Assembly (NCBI GenBank): GCA_001796785.1
Contig: MGNL01000168.1
Location: forward strand, 12,979 to 26,690
DNA: 13,712 nt
Direction: 5' to 3'
Origin: Chloroflexi bacterium RBG_16_51_16
GTDB lineage: Bacteria > Chloroflexota > Anaerolineae > Anaerolineales > Villigracilaceae
Positions 1 through 5,946 of the stretch are shown piece by piece. The notes below the pieces were generated by a model. It was not told the DNA's origin. It did not search any database and saw only the letters and a list, made by a program, of their open reading frames with translations. The translations under genes and the position numbers were made by a program. How positions within the stretch are numbered: the first letter of the stretch is position 1; each line of letters opens with the position of its first letter.

Positions 1-423
1 TCAATTATTCGACCAACTCAAGACCGGATTGCCGAACGAGGTACAAATATCGTGTTGAAGACAACGAGTGTAGATGGTGTCTCCATTCAATATTGGCATG
101 CCTTGCAAATGTACGCCACTTCATATTCGCCATGCCGTTCTGGTGTGCAAGGCCAATGTTTTAATGGCACAGCGGGCGGATACCCACTTCATAAGGGAGT
201 TGTAGCCATGTACAAGGAATGGTTTAACGTTTTGCGAGGCACTGAAGTATATGTTCCCGGCTACGGGCGTGGCGTTATCGGAGATCTGGGAGGCGGCTTT
301 CCCGATGACCGGCCCTGGATCGATCTCGGTTACAGCGATAATGATTGGCAAACCTGGTCCGGTTATGTAACTGTATATTTTTTAGGACCTGCTCCTGCAT
401 CCATTCCATATTTTATGCAGTAA
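1..423 (+). CDS. 3D-domain cell-wall protein, C-terminal part (5' end outside window)
   Basis: The reading frame is open from base 1, so only the last 140 residues are present. Residues 1-20 (RPTQDRIAERGT) resemble the end of a G5-type domain. Residues 38-112 resemble the 3D domain of YabE/Rpf-like and MltA-related wall proteins: an ATSYSP opening, VYVPGYG at 84-89, then GDLGGG and WIDLGY. The family is named for three conserved aspartates. D95 and D108 fit two of them, but the position expected in a VAVDP-like stretch reads VAMY (residues 68-71), so one appears to be missing. The likely role is binding or cleaving peptidoglycan outside the cell. The LCP gene starts 71 bases downstream on the same strand, which fits an envelope cluster. 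A GTG at 52 could be called as a start, but the upstream frame encodes domain-like sequence, so the gene is truncated by the window edge. The family call is fairly sure; enzymatic activity is uncertain. Confidence 0.8.
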   Translation, partial: SIIRPTQDRIAERGTNIVLKTTSVDGVSIQYWHALQMYATSYSPCRSGVQGQCFNGTAGGYPLHKGVVAMYKEWFNVLRGTEVYVPGYGRGVIGDLGGGFPDDRPWIDLGYSDNDWQTWSGYVTVYFLGPAPASIPYFMQ

Positions 424-469
424 CAGGCCAGGCTAGCTTATGAATGGAATTTCGTGAATATAAAAGAAT

Positions 470-494
470 GGCTAAATCAATTTCCGGCTAAATC
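470..494 (+). repeat. 9-bp direct repeat before the LCP start codon
   Basis: GGCTAAATC occurs at 470-478 and 486-494, ending directly at the GTG start. The 71-base gap before the LCP gene holds nothing else that is clear, apart from a TATAAA at 459-464 that could be a -10 box without a good -35. Confidence 0.4.
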
Positions 495-1661
495 GTGAAC
501 TCGACCCAAAAAGTCGTTCTCGCATTTCTTACTGTCTTAGCCATCACACTGGTAGGGTTGGTTGTTTACTTTAGTTTCAAAGCCTATGAATATTACATGG
601 CAAGACCGCTTGGCCCAGCTCTCGTGTTGCCTGCAGGGAGCCTGATCCCGCTCGAAGCAACCTGGACCGCGTCTCCCTCACCAAATATCTCACCATTTCC
701 ATCCACCACCCTCGCACCAACGTTTACAGCCCTGCCTGCAACTCCGGTGAATAAAGTATCCTGCGGTGGACCGGAGGTCATGACGCTATTGGTGATCGGA
801 ACCGATGCCCGAGGGGAGAGTTACCTTTACGGACTGGCGGATGTAATCCGAATCGTCCGGTTAGATTTCGTAACCCCAAAAATATCGGTTCTCGAATTTC
901 CCCGCGATCTATGGGTGAGCATCCCCGAGATCGCAGATGATATTCATCAGGACCATGAAAAACTCAACCAAGCTTATCTGTATGGCAATCCCGGTTTTGG
1001 TTACTACGATCATCCAAGTGCCGGACCGGGACTCCTGGCGCTCACGCTATATCAGAATTTTGGTGTCATAACCGACCATTACGGTGCGATAAATATGCGC
1101 ACGTTCGAAAGTATGGTCGATGCCGTTGGTGGAATTGACGTAACTCTCGAAGATACGATCGACGGGCGCGCGGGAAAGGACCGCAATCCAAACCTGGTTT
1201 TTCCAGCCGGAACCCAGCACCTTAACGGGGAGAGGGCTTTGATGCTCGCCCGCATACGCATCGAAGGGACATTTGCCCGGGCTGATAATCAAAATCTAGT
1301 CCTCTGCGCCTTACGAAAGAAATTGACACGACCGGATGTAGTCACGAAGATTCCAGATCTGATCGGTTCCTTCAAGGGTAATGTCCAAACCGATCTCAGC
1401 CTGGAACAGCTTAGCCAGCTCGCCTGCCTGGGCAGCCGGGTTAGACCTGAAAACATCTTACTGACCTCGTTCCCGACAGAATTGTTTACGCCCTCTAATC
1501 CACGGATCTATGATCCCGTGTTTGAGAAGACGGTGTTTACCTGGGATGTTGATTTCGGAATCCTGAGGGATTACGTGTCACGGTTCAACCAGGGCACATG
1601 GCCAACGAAAATGGCTGAGTCGATAGATTCGGATGAAGCGCCCGCCTACACCTGTCCATGA
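495..1661 (+). CDS. LCP (LytR-CpsA-Psr) family protein
   Basis: Known LCP proteins move anionic glycopolymers from undecaprenyl-diphosphate carriers onto peptidoglycan at the outer face of the membrane. This 388-residue protein has a short cytoplasmic start, one membrane segment (about residues 8-27), a Pro/Ser/Thr-rich linker (about 52-86) and an LCP domain from about residue 95. Visible motifs are VIGTDARG (D104, R106), AD at 115-116, VRLD (R122), FPRDLWVSIP (R137, D138), KLNQAYLYG and VDAVGGIDV. The arginines and aspartates at these places bind the pyrophosphate and metal in characterised members. The GTG at 495 is chosen because it keeps the whole membrane anchor, but no Shine-Dalgarno sequence precedes it. 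A 9-base direct repeat lies just upstream. The stop codon shares ATGA with the start of rsmA, so the two are probably translationally coupled. Which polymer is transferred cannot be told from the sequence. Confidence 0.9.
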   Translation: MNSTQKVVLAFLTVLAITLVGLVVYFSFKAYEYYMARPLGPALVLPAGSLIPLEATWTASPSPNISPFPSTTLAPTFTALPATPVNKVSCGGPEVMTLLVIGTDARGESYLYGLADVIRIVRLDFVTPKISVLEFPRDLWVSIPEIADDIHQDHEKLNQAYLYGNPGFGYYDHPSAGPGLLALTLYQNFGVITDHYGAINMRTFESMVDAVGGIDVTLEDTIDGRAGKDRNPNLVFPAGTQHLNGERALMLARIRIEGTFARADNQNLVLCALRKKLTRPDVVTKIPDLIGSFKGNVQTDLSLEQLSQLACLGSRVRPENILLTSFPTELFTPSNPRIYDPVFEKTVFTWDVDFGILRDYVSRFNQGTWPTKMAESIDSDEAPAYTCP

Positions 1662-2521
1662 AAAACCTGAGTGGAATTCCCCCGCTTAACACCCAGGCAA
1701 TTTTAAAATCGCATGGTCTAAAGCCTGATAAGAAACTAGGTCAGAATTTCCTTCAAGACCCATTAATACTTGGGGACATAACCCGGGCAGCTGAGATCTT
1801 AGACACAGACACGGTTTTAGAGATCGGATCAGGTTTGGGGGGGTTGACGCGCTACCTGGCCAGAAGTGCTAAAGATGTCTTTGCGATCGAAGTGGATCGC
1901 CGGATGATACCAGTATTGAAGTCGGTTATCGCTGGTTACTCCAATGTTCATCTCATTCGAGCGGATATCTTAAAGGTCAATCCCCAGGATTTGATCACTC
2001 AAGCCGGCTACCTCGTTGTGGCAAATATCCCCTATTACATCACCTCAGCGGTTATCCGCCATTTACTGCAGAGCAACCCAAAACCGCGCCGGCTGGTATT
2101 GACCGTTCAAAAGGAGGTTGCCAGGCGGATCTGCTCCAGCCCTGGAGGTTTGAGCCTGCTTGCTTTGAGCGTCCAGGTTTATGGCAAGCCGCAGATCGTT
2201 GCATCCATCCCTGCGCATGCATTTTATCCAGCTCCAAATGTTGACTCAGAAGTCGTAAGGATCGATGTTTATCCGGATCCACTCATCGAACGGGATCACC
2301 TGGTGGATTTTTTTCAATTAATCAGAGCGGGATTCAGTCAAAAACGAAAAACACTTCGCAATTCACTTTCCAGCGGATTGGGAATTTCTTCAAATGCGGC
2401 CGAATCATTTCTTTCGTTATCAGGGATCGAACCACAACGCCGGGCTGAAACACTCAGCATTCCAGAATGGAATCGTTTAGCCCTCAACCTTCAATCTTTC
2501 AAAGATATCCTTTCCTCTTGA
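1658..2521 (+). CDS. rsmA: 16S rRNA (adenine1518-N6/adenine1519-N6)-dimethyltransferase RsmA
   Basis: RsmA (KsgA) dimethylates two adjacent adenines in the 3'-terminal hairpin of 16S rRNA late in 30S assembly, using S-adenosylmethionine. The 287-residue length is normal. The family opening KKLGQNFLQD is at residues 25-34, the SAM-binding motif EIGSGLGGLTRYLA starts at 55, and acidic motif II is at FAIEVD (75-80). The catalytic NIPYYITS motif is at 123-130. The C-terminal part carries the usual FYPAPNVDSEVV stretch and the helical FSQKRKTLRNSL segment. The ATG overlaps the LCP stop by 4 bases. Pairing of rRNA maturation with a wall-polymer ligase looks like a shared transcript rather than a shared pathway. 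The gene ends 23 bases before the stop of the convergent GT2 gene, and I see no clear hairpin between them. Confidence 0.96.
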   Translation: MKNLSGIPPLNTQAILKSHGLKPDKKLGQNFLQDPLILGDITRAAEILDTDTVLEIGSGLGGLTRYLARSAKDVFAIEVDRRMIPVLKSVIAGYSNVHLIRADILKVNPQDLITQAGYLVVANIPYYITSAVIRHLLQSNPKPRRLVLTVQKEVARRICSSPGGLSLLALSVQVYGKPQIVASIPAHAFYPAPNVDSEVVRIDVYPDPLIERDHLVDFFQLIRAGFSQKRKTLRNSLSSGLGISSNAAESFLSLSGIEPQRRAETLSIPEWNRLALNLQSFKDILSS

Positions 2522-2544
2522 ACGTATCGCACACTTCCGTGAAA

Positions 2545-3303
2545 TCAGGCAGTCGTCGAAGACAGTCGGCGCCCTGAGCGACCCATTTTTCTCAGATCAC
2601 GATACTGCCGCCGAACCTGCCAGACCCGGAGGGCTGCCTCGGTCTGGATCCGAAGTGACATTTTCGATTCTCCAACCTGCCGTTCAGCGAAATAAATTGG
2701 ATATTCGCAAATTTTATATTCCAGACAGCAAGCCAGGTAAGCCATTTCAACCTGAAAAACGTATCCGCTGGACGCAACACGGTCAAGCGGCATACCCAGC
2801 AAGGTCTCGCGCCGCCAAAGCCGGTATCCGGTAGTGACATCCCGCGGCGGAAGATTAAGGATCGCCCTTGCATAGAGATTACCAAAGGCAGATAGGCTTT
2901 TACGCCAGAATGCCCAGTGCTGGTCTACTGACCCACCCGGGATATAACGGGAACCCAGAACCAAATCACATTGTTCCAGCTTCTCAGCCATACCAATCAA
3001 AGCTTCGGGTGCGTGCGAAAAATCCGCGTCCATCTGGGCAACCGCCTCAGCGCCTTCTTCGATGACTCGCTTGAATCCCGCAAGGTACGCGGCTCGCAAA
3101 CCTTGTTTCGAACTCCTGTGTAAGACAGACAACAGGGTGGGGAATTTGGTTGCCAGATCATCAGCAGCCTGACCCGTTCCATCCGGGCTTCCATCATCCA
3201 CCACCAGGATGCTTATACTCAACGGCAGTTTGAAGAGGGCAGTAACCAGCCTGGAAAGGTTTTCGACTTCGTTGTAAGTGGGAATAACAACCGCGACGTT
3301 CAA
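2545..3303 (-). CDS. GT2 polyprenyl-phosphate mannosyltransferase-like (DPM1/Ppm1-type)
   Basis: This 252-residue family 2 glycosyltransferase resembles dolichyl/polyprenyl-phosphate mannose synthases, which join GDP-mannose to a lipid phosphate on the cytoplasmic face of the membrane. Visible features are VVIPTYNEVENL (5-16), VVDDGSPDGT (34-43), the metal-binding MDADFSH (D92, D94), a GSRYIPGG motif and a VTTGYRLWRRETL stretch. No C-terminal membrane segments follow the catalytic domain, as in the soluble DPM1 type. The start is TTG, with GGAG five bases upstream; no ATG fits better. Its own promoter lies in the 82-base gap to the V4R gene. The nucleotide sugar could come from ManC in this window. 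Specificity for mannose rather than glucose is inference from overall similarity; other polyprenyl-phosphate glycosyltransferases look alike. Confidence 0.85.
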   Translation of the reverse strand: MNVAVVIPTYNEVENLSRLVTALFKLPLSISILVVDDGSPDGTGQAADDLATKFPTLLSVLHRSSKQGLRAAYLAGFKRVIEEGAEAVAQMDADFSHAPEALIGMAEKLEQCDLVLGSRYIPGGSVDQHWAFWRKSLSAFGNLYARAILNLPPRDVTTGYRLWRRETLLGMPLDRVASSGYVFQVEMAYLACCLEYKICEYPIYFAERQVGESKMSLRIQTEAALRVWQVRRQYRDLRKMGRSGRRLSSTTA

Positions 3304-3349
3304 ACTTGCTCCGCAGGCTTAAGATAAAGGATCATTACCGCTGAATGTT

Positions 3350-3378
3350 CTTTTATCCAGACCGGAGGATATCGTCAA
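3350..3378 (-). promoter_or_regulatory. Probable sigma70-type promoter of the GT2 gene
   Basis: On the minus strand TTGACG (3373-3378) is followed after 17 bases by TAAAAG (3350-3355). This puts the transcription start near 3343 and gives a leader of about 40 bases before the TTG start. An imperfect inverted repeat (GATAAA at 3323-3328, TTTATC at 3352-3357, with CATT/AATG closing the loop) overlaps the -10 box and start site and could be an operator. This is a consensus match only. Confidence 0.55.
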
Positions 3379-3385
3379 AATCAAC

Positions 3386-4021
3386 TTAAGCCACAGGCTC
3401 TTTTTGAATGATGAATTCACAAACCGGATCACCCAGTGCCACGCATTTGGATTCATTTACCCGAAATTCATTTCCCCCAGAAACCCACTTCAGGCTTTCC
3501 TGAAGCAAACCCGCGGCAATGAAACAGACCGGCTTATCCACGTCAGATCGACCCCAGCAACAAGGGCATTTGTGGATCGTCCATATAAACTCGTGATCCC
3601 TTTCCTCGACCGTGGTTTGTTGATCGCTCAGTTGGGTAAATATCTTCGCAAATGCAGGCAAACCGACCCTTAATTTGGACTGCAACGATAAACCCACAAG
3701 AGCCAGGTCGGCTACACCTGCCAAGGCACCAAAGTTTTTTAGAGCATCGGAGAAGGTTGCCCGCCCCGCCCTTAATGCCAACCCACGCCCACCCCGGGGG
3801 CCATACATTTCTTCAAGTGCCATTCCAATCGCTGACAGATCGGAAAAATCAAATCCCTTATCCAGGTTATCAGGGGGATCCTTCTCAATGTAATTGTTCA
3901 ATCCAGCCAGGTTGAGAATGGCATTAAGTCCATTCTTACCCATAACTTCCTCGAGGGATCTTATGGTTATGAGACCAAATTTATTTGGATAGTTCAAACC
4001 GCTCTTGTCAGGGGGACGCAT
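3386..4021 (-). CDS. V4R (4-vinyl reductase-like) domain protein
   Basis: The C-terminal half of this 211-residue protein matches the V4R domain, a small-molecule (hydrocarbon)-binding fold related to BchJ and found in many archaeal and bacterial regulators. The signature is the end of the domain, ESKCVALGDPVCEF (180-193), preceded by KCPCCWGR (141-148) and VCFIAAGLLQ. The cysteines C142, C144, C145, C156, C183 and C191 form the cluster thought to bind metal in this family. Residues 1-110 are mostly helical; the GKNGLNAILNLAGL segment resembles the lead-in seen in V4R proteins. There is no DNA-binding domain, signal peptide or membrane segment. The ATG has GGAG five bases upstream, and only 10 bases separate it from the stop of the Roadblock gene, so the two are one operon. 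The ligand and output are unknown. Confidence 0.82.
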   Translation of the reverse strand: MRPPDKSGLNYPNKFGLITIRSLEEVMGKNGLNAILNLAGLNNYIEKDPPDNLDKGFDFSDLSAIGMALEEMYGPRGGRGLALRAGRATFSDALKNFGALAGVADLALVGLSLQSKLRVGLPAFAKIFTQLSDQQTTVEERDHEFIWTIHKCPCCWGRSDVDKPVCFIAAGLLQESLKWVSGGNEFRVNESKCVALGDPVCEFIIQKEPVA

Positions 4022-4031
4022 GCAATCTCCA

Positions 4032-4403
4032 TTAGATCAGTTTGACCAAATCCTCGGTGGTACGGCGCATATCCAGAAAGATCAAACCAAGCTTGGCTTG
4101 TTCGCGCGCCAAAGCCGTAAGTACAGCCTCTTGACCAACCGACATCAAGACCACGTAACCTTTTTCACCTTTGATGTATACCTGCTCCAGCGTTCCCCGT
4201 CCGAGTTCATTCGCAATCCTCTCACCAAGGGATAACATCGCGGCTGACATGGCAGACACCCTGTCCTCCTCCACTTCCTTCGGGAGGGCGGAGGCGATAC
4301 TCAAGCCATCTACACTGACGACCGCAGAAGCCTCAATATCCGGGGATGAGGCTTGAAGTTCTCGCAGGCGATCCACCATTCGTTGTGTGCGGGATATGGT
4401 CAA
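4032..4403 (-). CDS. Roadblock/LC7 domain protein
   Basis: This is a 123-residue single-domain Roadblock/LC7 protein. Such proteins dimerise and in bacteria often act as partners or regulators of small Ras-like GTPases (MglB is the characterised example). The pattern is a leading helix (MVDRLRELQASSPDIEAS, 9-26), VVSVDGLSIAS (28-38), a helix with AMSAAMLSLGERIANELG, then two strands containing EQVYIKGEKGYVVLMSVG and a final helix. The start is taken as TTG at 4403 because AGGAGG sits five bases upstream (4409-4414). A longer frame from a TTG at 4421 would place that Shine-Dalgarno sequence inside the gene. It is the first gene of an operon with the V4R gene, reads from a strong promoter and follows a leader that can form a long hairpin. 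No GTPase gene is in this window, so the partner is unknown. Confidence 0.88.
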   Translation of the reverse strand: MTISRTQRMVDRLRELQASSPDIEASAVVSVDGLSIASALPKEVEEDRVSAMSAAMLSLGERIANELGRGTLEQVYIKGEKGYVVLMSVGQEAVLTALAREQAKLGLIFLDMRRTTEDLVKLI

Positions 4404-4408
4404 CCGAC

Positions 4409-4414
4409 CCTCCT
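4409..4414 (-). promoter_or_regulatory. Shine-Dalgarno site that sets the Roadblock gene start
   Basis: AGGAGG on the minus strand, five bases before the TTG at 4403. It argues against the longer reading frame from 4421 and lies 7 bases after the end of the leader hairpin, so folding of the leader could affect ribosome access. Confidence 0.75.
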
Positions 4415-4421
4415 GATTCAA

Positions 4422-4492
4422 GATAAGTCCGATTTCACGGACATTCGACGTCCAATTGTACGCCTGTGTCCATAAAATCGGAAATTCTTATC
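4422..4492 (-). promoter_or_regulatory. Long structured RNA leader of the Roadblock-V4R operon
   Basis: The predicted 5' leader can fold almost end to end. On the minus-strand RNA, GAUAAG (4487-4492) pairs with CUUAUC (4422-4427). After a 4-base AAUU bulge, UCCGAUUU (4475-4482) pairs with AAAUCGGA (4428-4435), UAU pairs with GUG (4472-4474 with 4436-4438), and GGACA (4467-4471) pairs with UGUCC (4439-4443). Past a 2x3 internal loop, GGCGU (4460-4464) pairs with ACGUC (4447-4451) around an 8-base loop. That is about 27 pairs. Three of them are G.U wobbles, which become A/C mismatches on the plus strand, so the fold favours the operon transcript. No U tract follows, so it is not an ordinary terminator. 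The fold is hand-drawn, and its function is inferred only from its place between the promoter and the ribosome binding site. Confidence 0.6.
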
Positions 4493-4512
4493 CATTTTGA
4501 TATGTTCAAGTT

Positions 4513-4541
4513 ATTTTAGGACAGGGCAAAAAGGGTGTCAA
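4513..4541 (-). promoter_or_regulatory. Strong sigma70-type promoter of the Roadblock-V4R operon
   Basis: On the minus strand a perfect TTGACA (4536-4541) is followed after exactly 17 bases by TAAAAT (4513-4518; five of six consensus bases). Transcription should start near 4506, giving a leader of about 100 bases that contains the 4422-4492 hairpin. This is the best-matching promoter in the window. Confidence 0.75.
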
Positions 4542-4556
4542 GTTTATTAATGATTC

Positions 4557-4571
4557 CATGATCAAATCATG
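4557..4571. repeat. Inverted repeat at the L,D-transpeptidase promoter, possible operator
   Basis: CATGAT and ATCATG form a perfect 6-base inverted repeat around CAA. It lies where the -35 box of the plus-strand promoter would be, about 15 bases before its -10 box. No binding protein can be named. Confidence 0.4.
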
Positions 4572-4582
4572 CAGTATCCGCA

Positions 4583-4591
4583 TGCTATAAT
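4583..4591 (+). promoter_or_regulatory. Extended -10 promoter of the L,D-transpeptidase gene
   Basis: TGCTATAAT is a perfect extended -10 element (TATAAT at 4586-4591). No good -35 hexamer lies 17 bases upstream, as is usual for extended -10 promoters. The start would be near 4598, leaving a leader of about 15 bases with GAGGA (4604-4608) before the GTG. It is back to back with the Roadblock-V4R promoter. Confidence 0.7.
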
Positions 4592-4612
4592 CTCTCATCC
4601 CCTGAGGAAACT

Positions 4613-5752
4613 GTGAAAAGAATCGTCCTGAGCTTGGCGGTGATCTCATTCGCATTCATCACATCAAGCTTTACAGAAGTACAGGAATCGTTTCCGCCCG
4701 ATGAAGGGGAGAGCGGTGGTGTGGTTTGCGAGCCGGCAATTTATCCCGGCGACCAACATGACTGCCTCCTGCTTGGCCCCGCCAGATTCCTTACGGACCT
4801 ATCCATAATTGGATTGACGATTCCGCCCCGGCCTCTGCCGGCTGCCAAACCCGATCCGGCTTTAGCCACCCTGCCCTACTACTACTTCCGCGTCTCCCCA
4901 GATCAAGCTGTACCTATTTACAGCGGTCCCTGCCAAAAAGGCTCCGGCGCCTCCGTTTTCCCACAGGGATTCGTTTACATTGCATACGTCGATGTCAATC
5001 GAGACTGCGGCACCTATTACATGCTCCAGGACGGGAGCTGGATTCCCGGAGCCGGTTACAGGATTGGAGAAATATCAGCATTCCAAGGCTTTGAGTTTTC
5101 GACGACACCGCGCAACTCATTCGGCTGGGCATTCGAGCAAATCCCGATCAAACCGGCACCTGGTTATGCAACCGGCACAACCGGTCAGGAAATTTACCCA
5201 TTTCAAGTCCTTCAATTCTATACCACTCAAAATGTCGATGACGCAGATTGGAACATGATCGCACCGAACCAATGGGTGGAAGCAAGAAAGGTTGCGCAGG
5301 TCTTGCCAGAAACCACACCTCCGGACGGGGTGACCACCGGACGATGGATCGATGTCAACCTGGCTGAACAGACGCTAGCCGTCTACGATAACAACCGGAT
5401 GGTTTTCGCCACGATGATCGCCACTGGCCAGGATCCGTTCTGGACCCGGCCGGGATTGCACTCGATTTATAAAAAGATCGAATCGGAGACCATGCGCAAT
5501 AATGATCCGGCAGATTTCTATTACCTGGAGAAAGTACCCTGGATCATGTACTTTGATGGTGCGCGAGCTCTGCATGGTGCCTACTGGAGGACGCGCTTCG
5601 GATACCCGCAATCCCATGGATGTGTTAATTTATCCATTGGCGACGCGCACTGGCTCTTCAACTGGGCAAAGGAAGGAGATTGGGTGTTTGTCCATGATCC
5701 ATCCGGCTTGACTCCAACCGATCCCGCGCTCTACAGCGCCTATGCATATTGA
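4613..5752 (+). CDS. Exported L,D-transpeptidase (YkuD fold)
   Basis: L,D-transpeptidases use a cysteine to make 3-3 cross-links in peptidoglycan or to attach proteins to it, outside the membrane. This 379-residue protein opens with a basic N terminus and a hydrophobic stretch (about 4-20), a likely signal peptide. The middle (about 85-230) contains tryptophan- and tyrosine-rich stretches that may be a small wall-binding beta domain; I cannot name it. The YkuD domain starts near RWIDVNLAEQTLAVYD and ends at the catalytic stretch. H321 (ALHGAYW) and the SHGCVNL motif (S334, H335, C337) are intact, so it should be active. The start is GTG with GAGGA four bases upstream and an extended -10 promoter. 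The stop codon overlaps the -35 box of the following tRNA-Asp promoter. Confidence 0.92.
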   Translation: MKRIVLSLAVISFAFITSSFTEVQESFPPDEGESGGVVCEPAIYPGDQHDCLLLGPARFLTDLSIIGLTIPPRPLPAAKPDPALATLPYYYFRVSPDQAVPIYSGPCQKGSGASVFPQGFVYIAYVDVNRDCGTYYMLQDGSWIPGAGYRIGEISAFQGFEFSTTPRNSFGWAFEQIPIKPAPGYATGTTGQEIYPFQVLQFYTTQNVDDADWNMIAPNQWVEARKVAQVLPETTPPDGVTTGRWIDVNLAEQTLAVYDNNRMVFATMIATGQDPFWTRPGLHSIYKKIESETMRNNDPADFYYLEKVPWIMYFDGARALHGAYWRTRFGYPQSHGCVNLSIGDAHWLFNWAKEGDWVFVHDPSGLTPTDPALYSAYAY

Positions 5753-5777
5753 CACTCGAAAAGTGGTATGATAAACT
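5749..5777 (+). promoter_or_regulatory. Probable promoter of tRNA-Asp
   Basis: TTGACA (5749-5754), then 17 bases, then TAAACT (5772-5777; four of six consensus bases). Transcription would start near 5784, just before the tRNA at 5790. The TGA inside the -35 box is the stop codon of the L,D-transpeptidase gene. Confidence 0.6.
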
Positions 5778-5789
5778 CCTGCGCGCTAC

Positions 5790-5863
5790 GGTCCCGTGGT
5801 GTAGCGGTTTAACATGCGGCCCTGTCAAGGCCGAGATCGCGGGTTCGAATCCCGTCGGGGCCG
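5790..5863 (+). tRNA. tRNA-Asp (anticodon GTC)
   Basis: A full cloverleaf can be drawn. The acceptor stem GGTCCCG pairs with CGGGGCC, with one T-G pair. The D stem is GTGT/ACAT. The anticodon stem CGGCC/GGCCG holds loop CTGTCAA with GTC at 5824-5826. The T arm contains GGTTCGAATCCC, and the discriminator base is G. The genome encodes CC but not the full CCA after it. The gene has its own promoter and terminator, so it is an independent unit. Confidence 0.96.
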
Positions 5864-5878
5864 CCTCGGTATAAAATG

Positions 5879-5908
5879 ATCACCCGGTATAATAACCGGG
5901 TGATTTTT
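5879..5908 (+). terminator. Intrinsic terminator after tRNA-Asp
   Basis: A perfect 10-base stem, ATCACCCGGT with ACCGGGTGAT, encloses a 6-base loop (ATAATA) and runs straight into five T residues. It is the only textbook intrinsic terminator in the window. Confidence 0.93.
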
Positions 5909-5946
5909 AGATTATTAAGGAGACATCATCGTTTACGGGAGGATGG

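Noticed and set aside
444..491. Possible 15-codon leader ORF (MEFREYKRMAKSISG) ending 3 bases before the LCP start, with an overlapping GTG frame at 454-498
   Set aside because: Neither start has a ribosome binding site, and such short frames are expected by chance. Translational coupling is possible but unsupported.
3404..3915. Plus-strand open frames opposite the V4R gene
   Set aside because: Antisense shadows; the minus-strand frame carries the V4R signature and a ribosome binding site.
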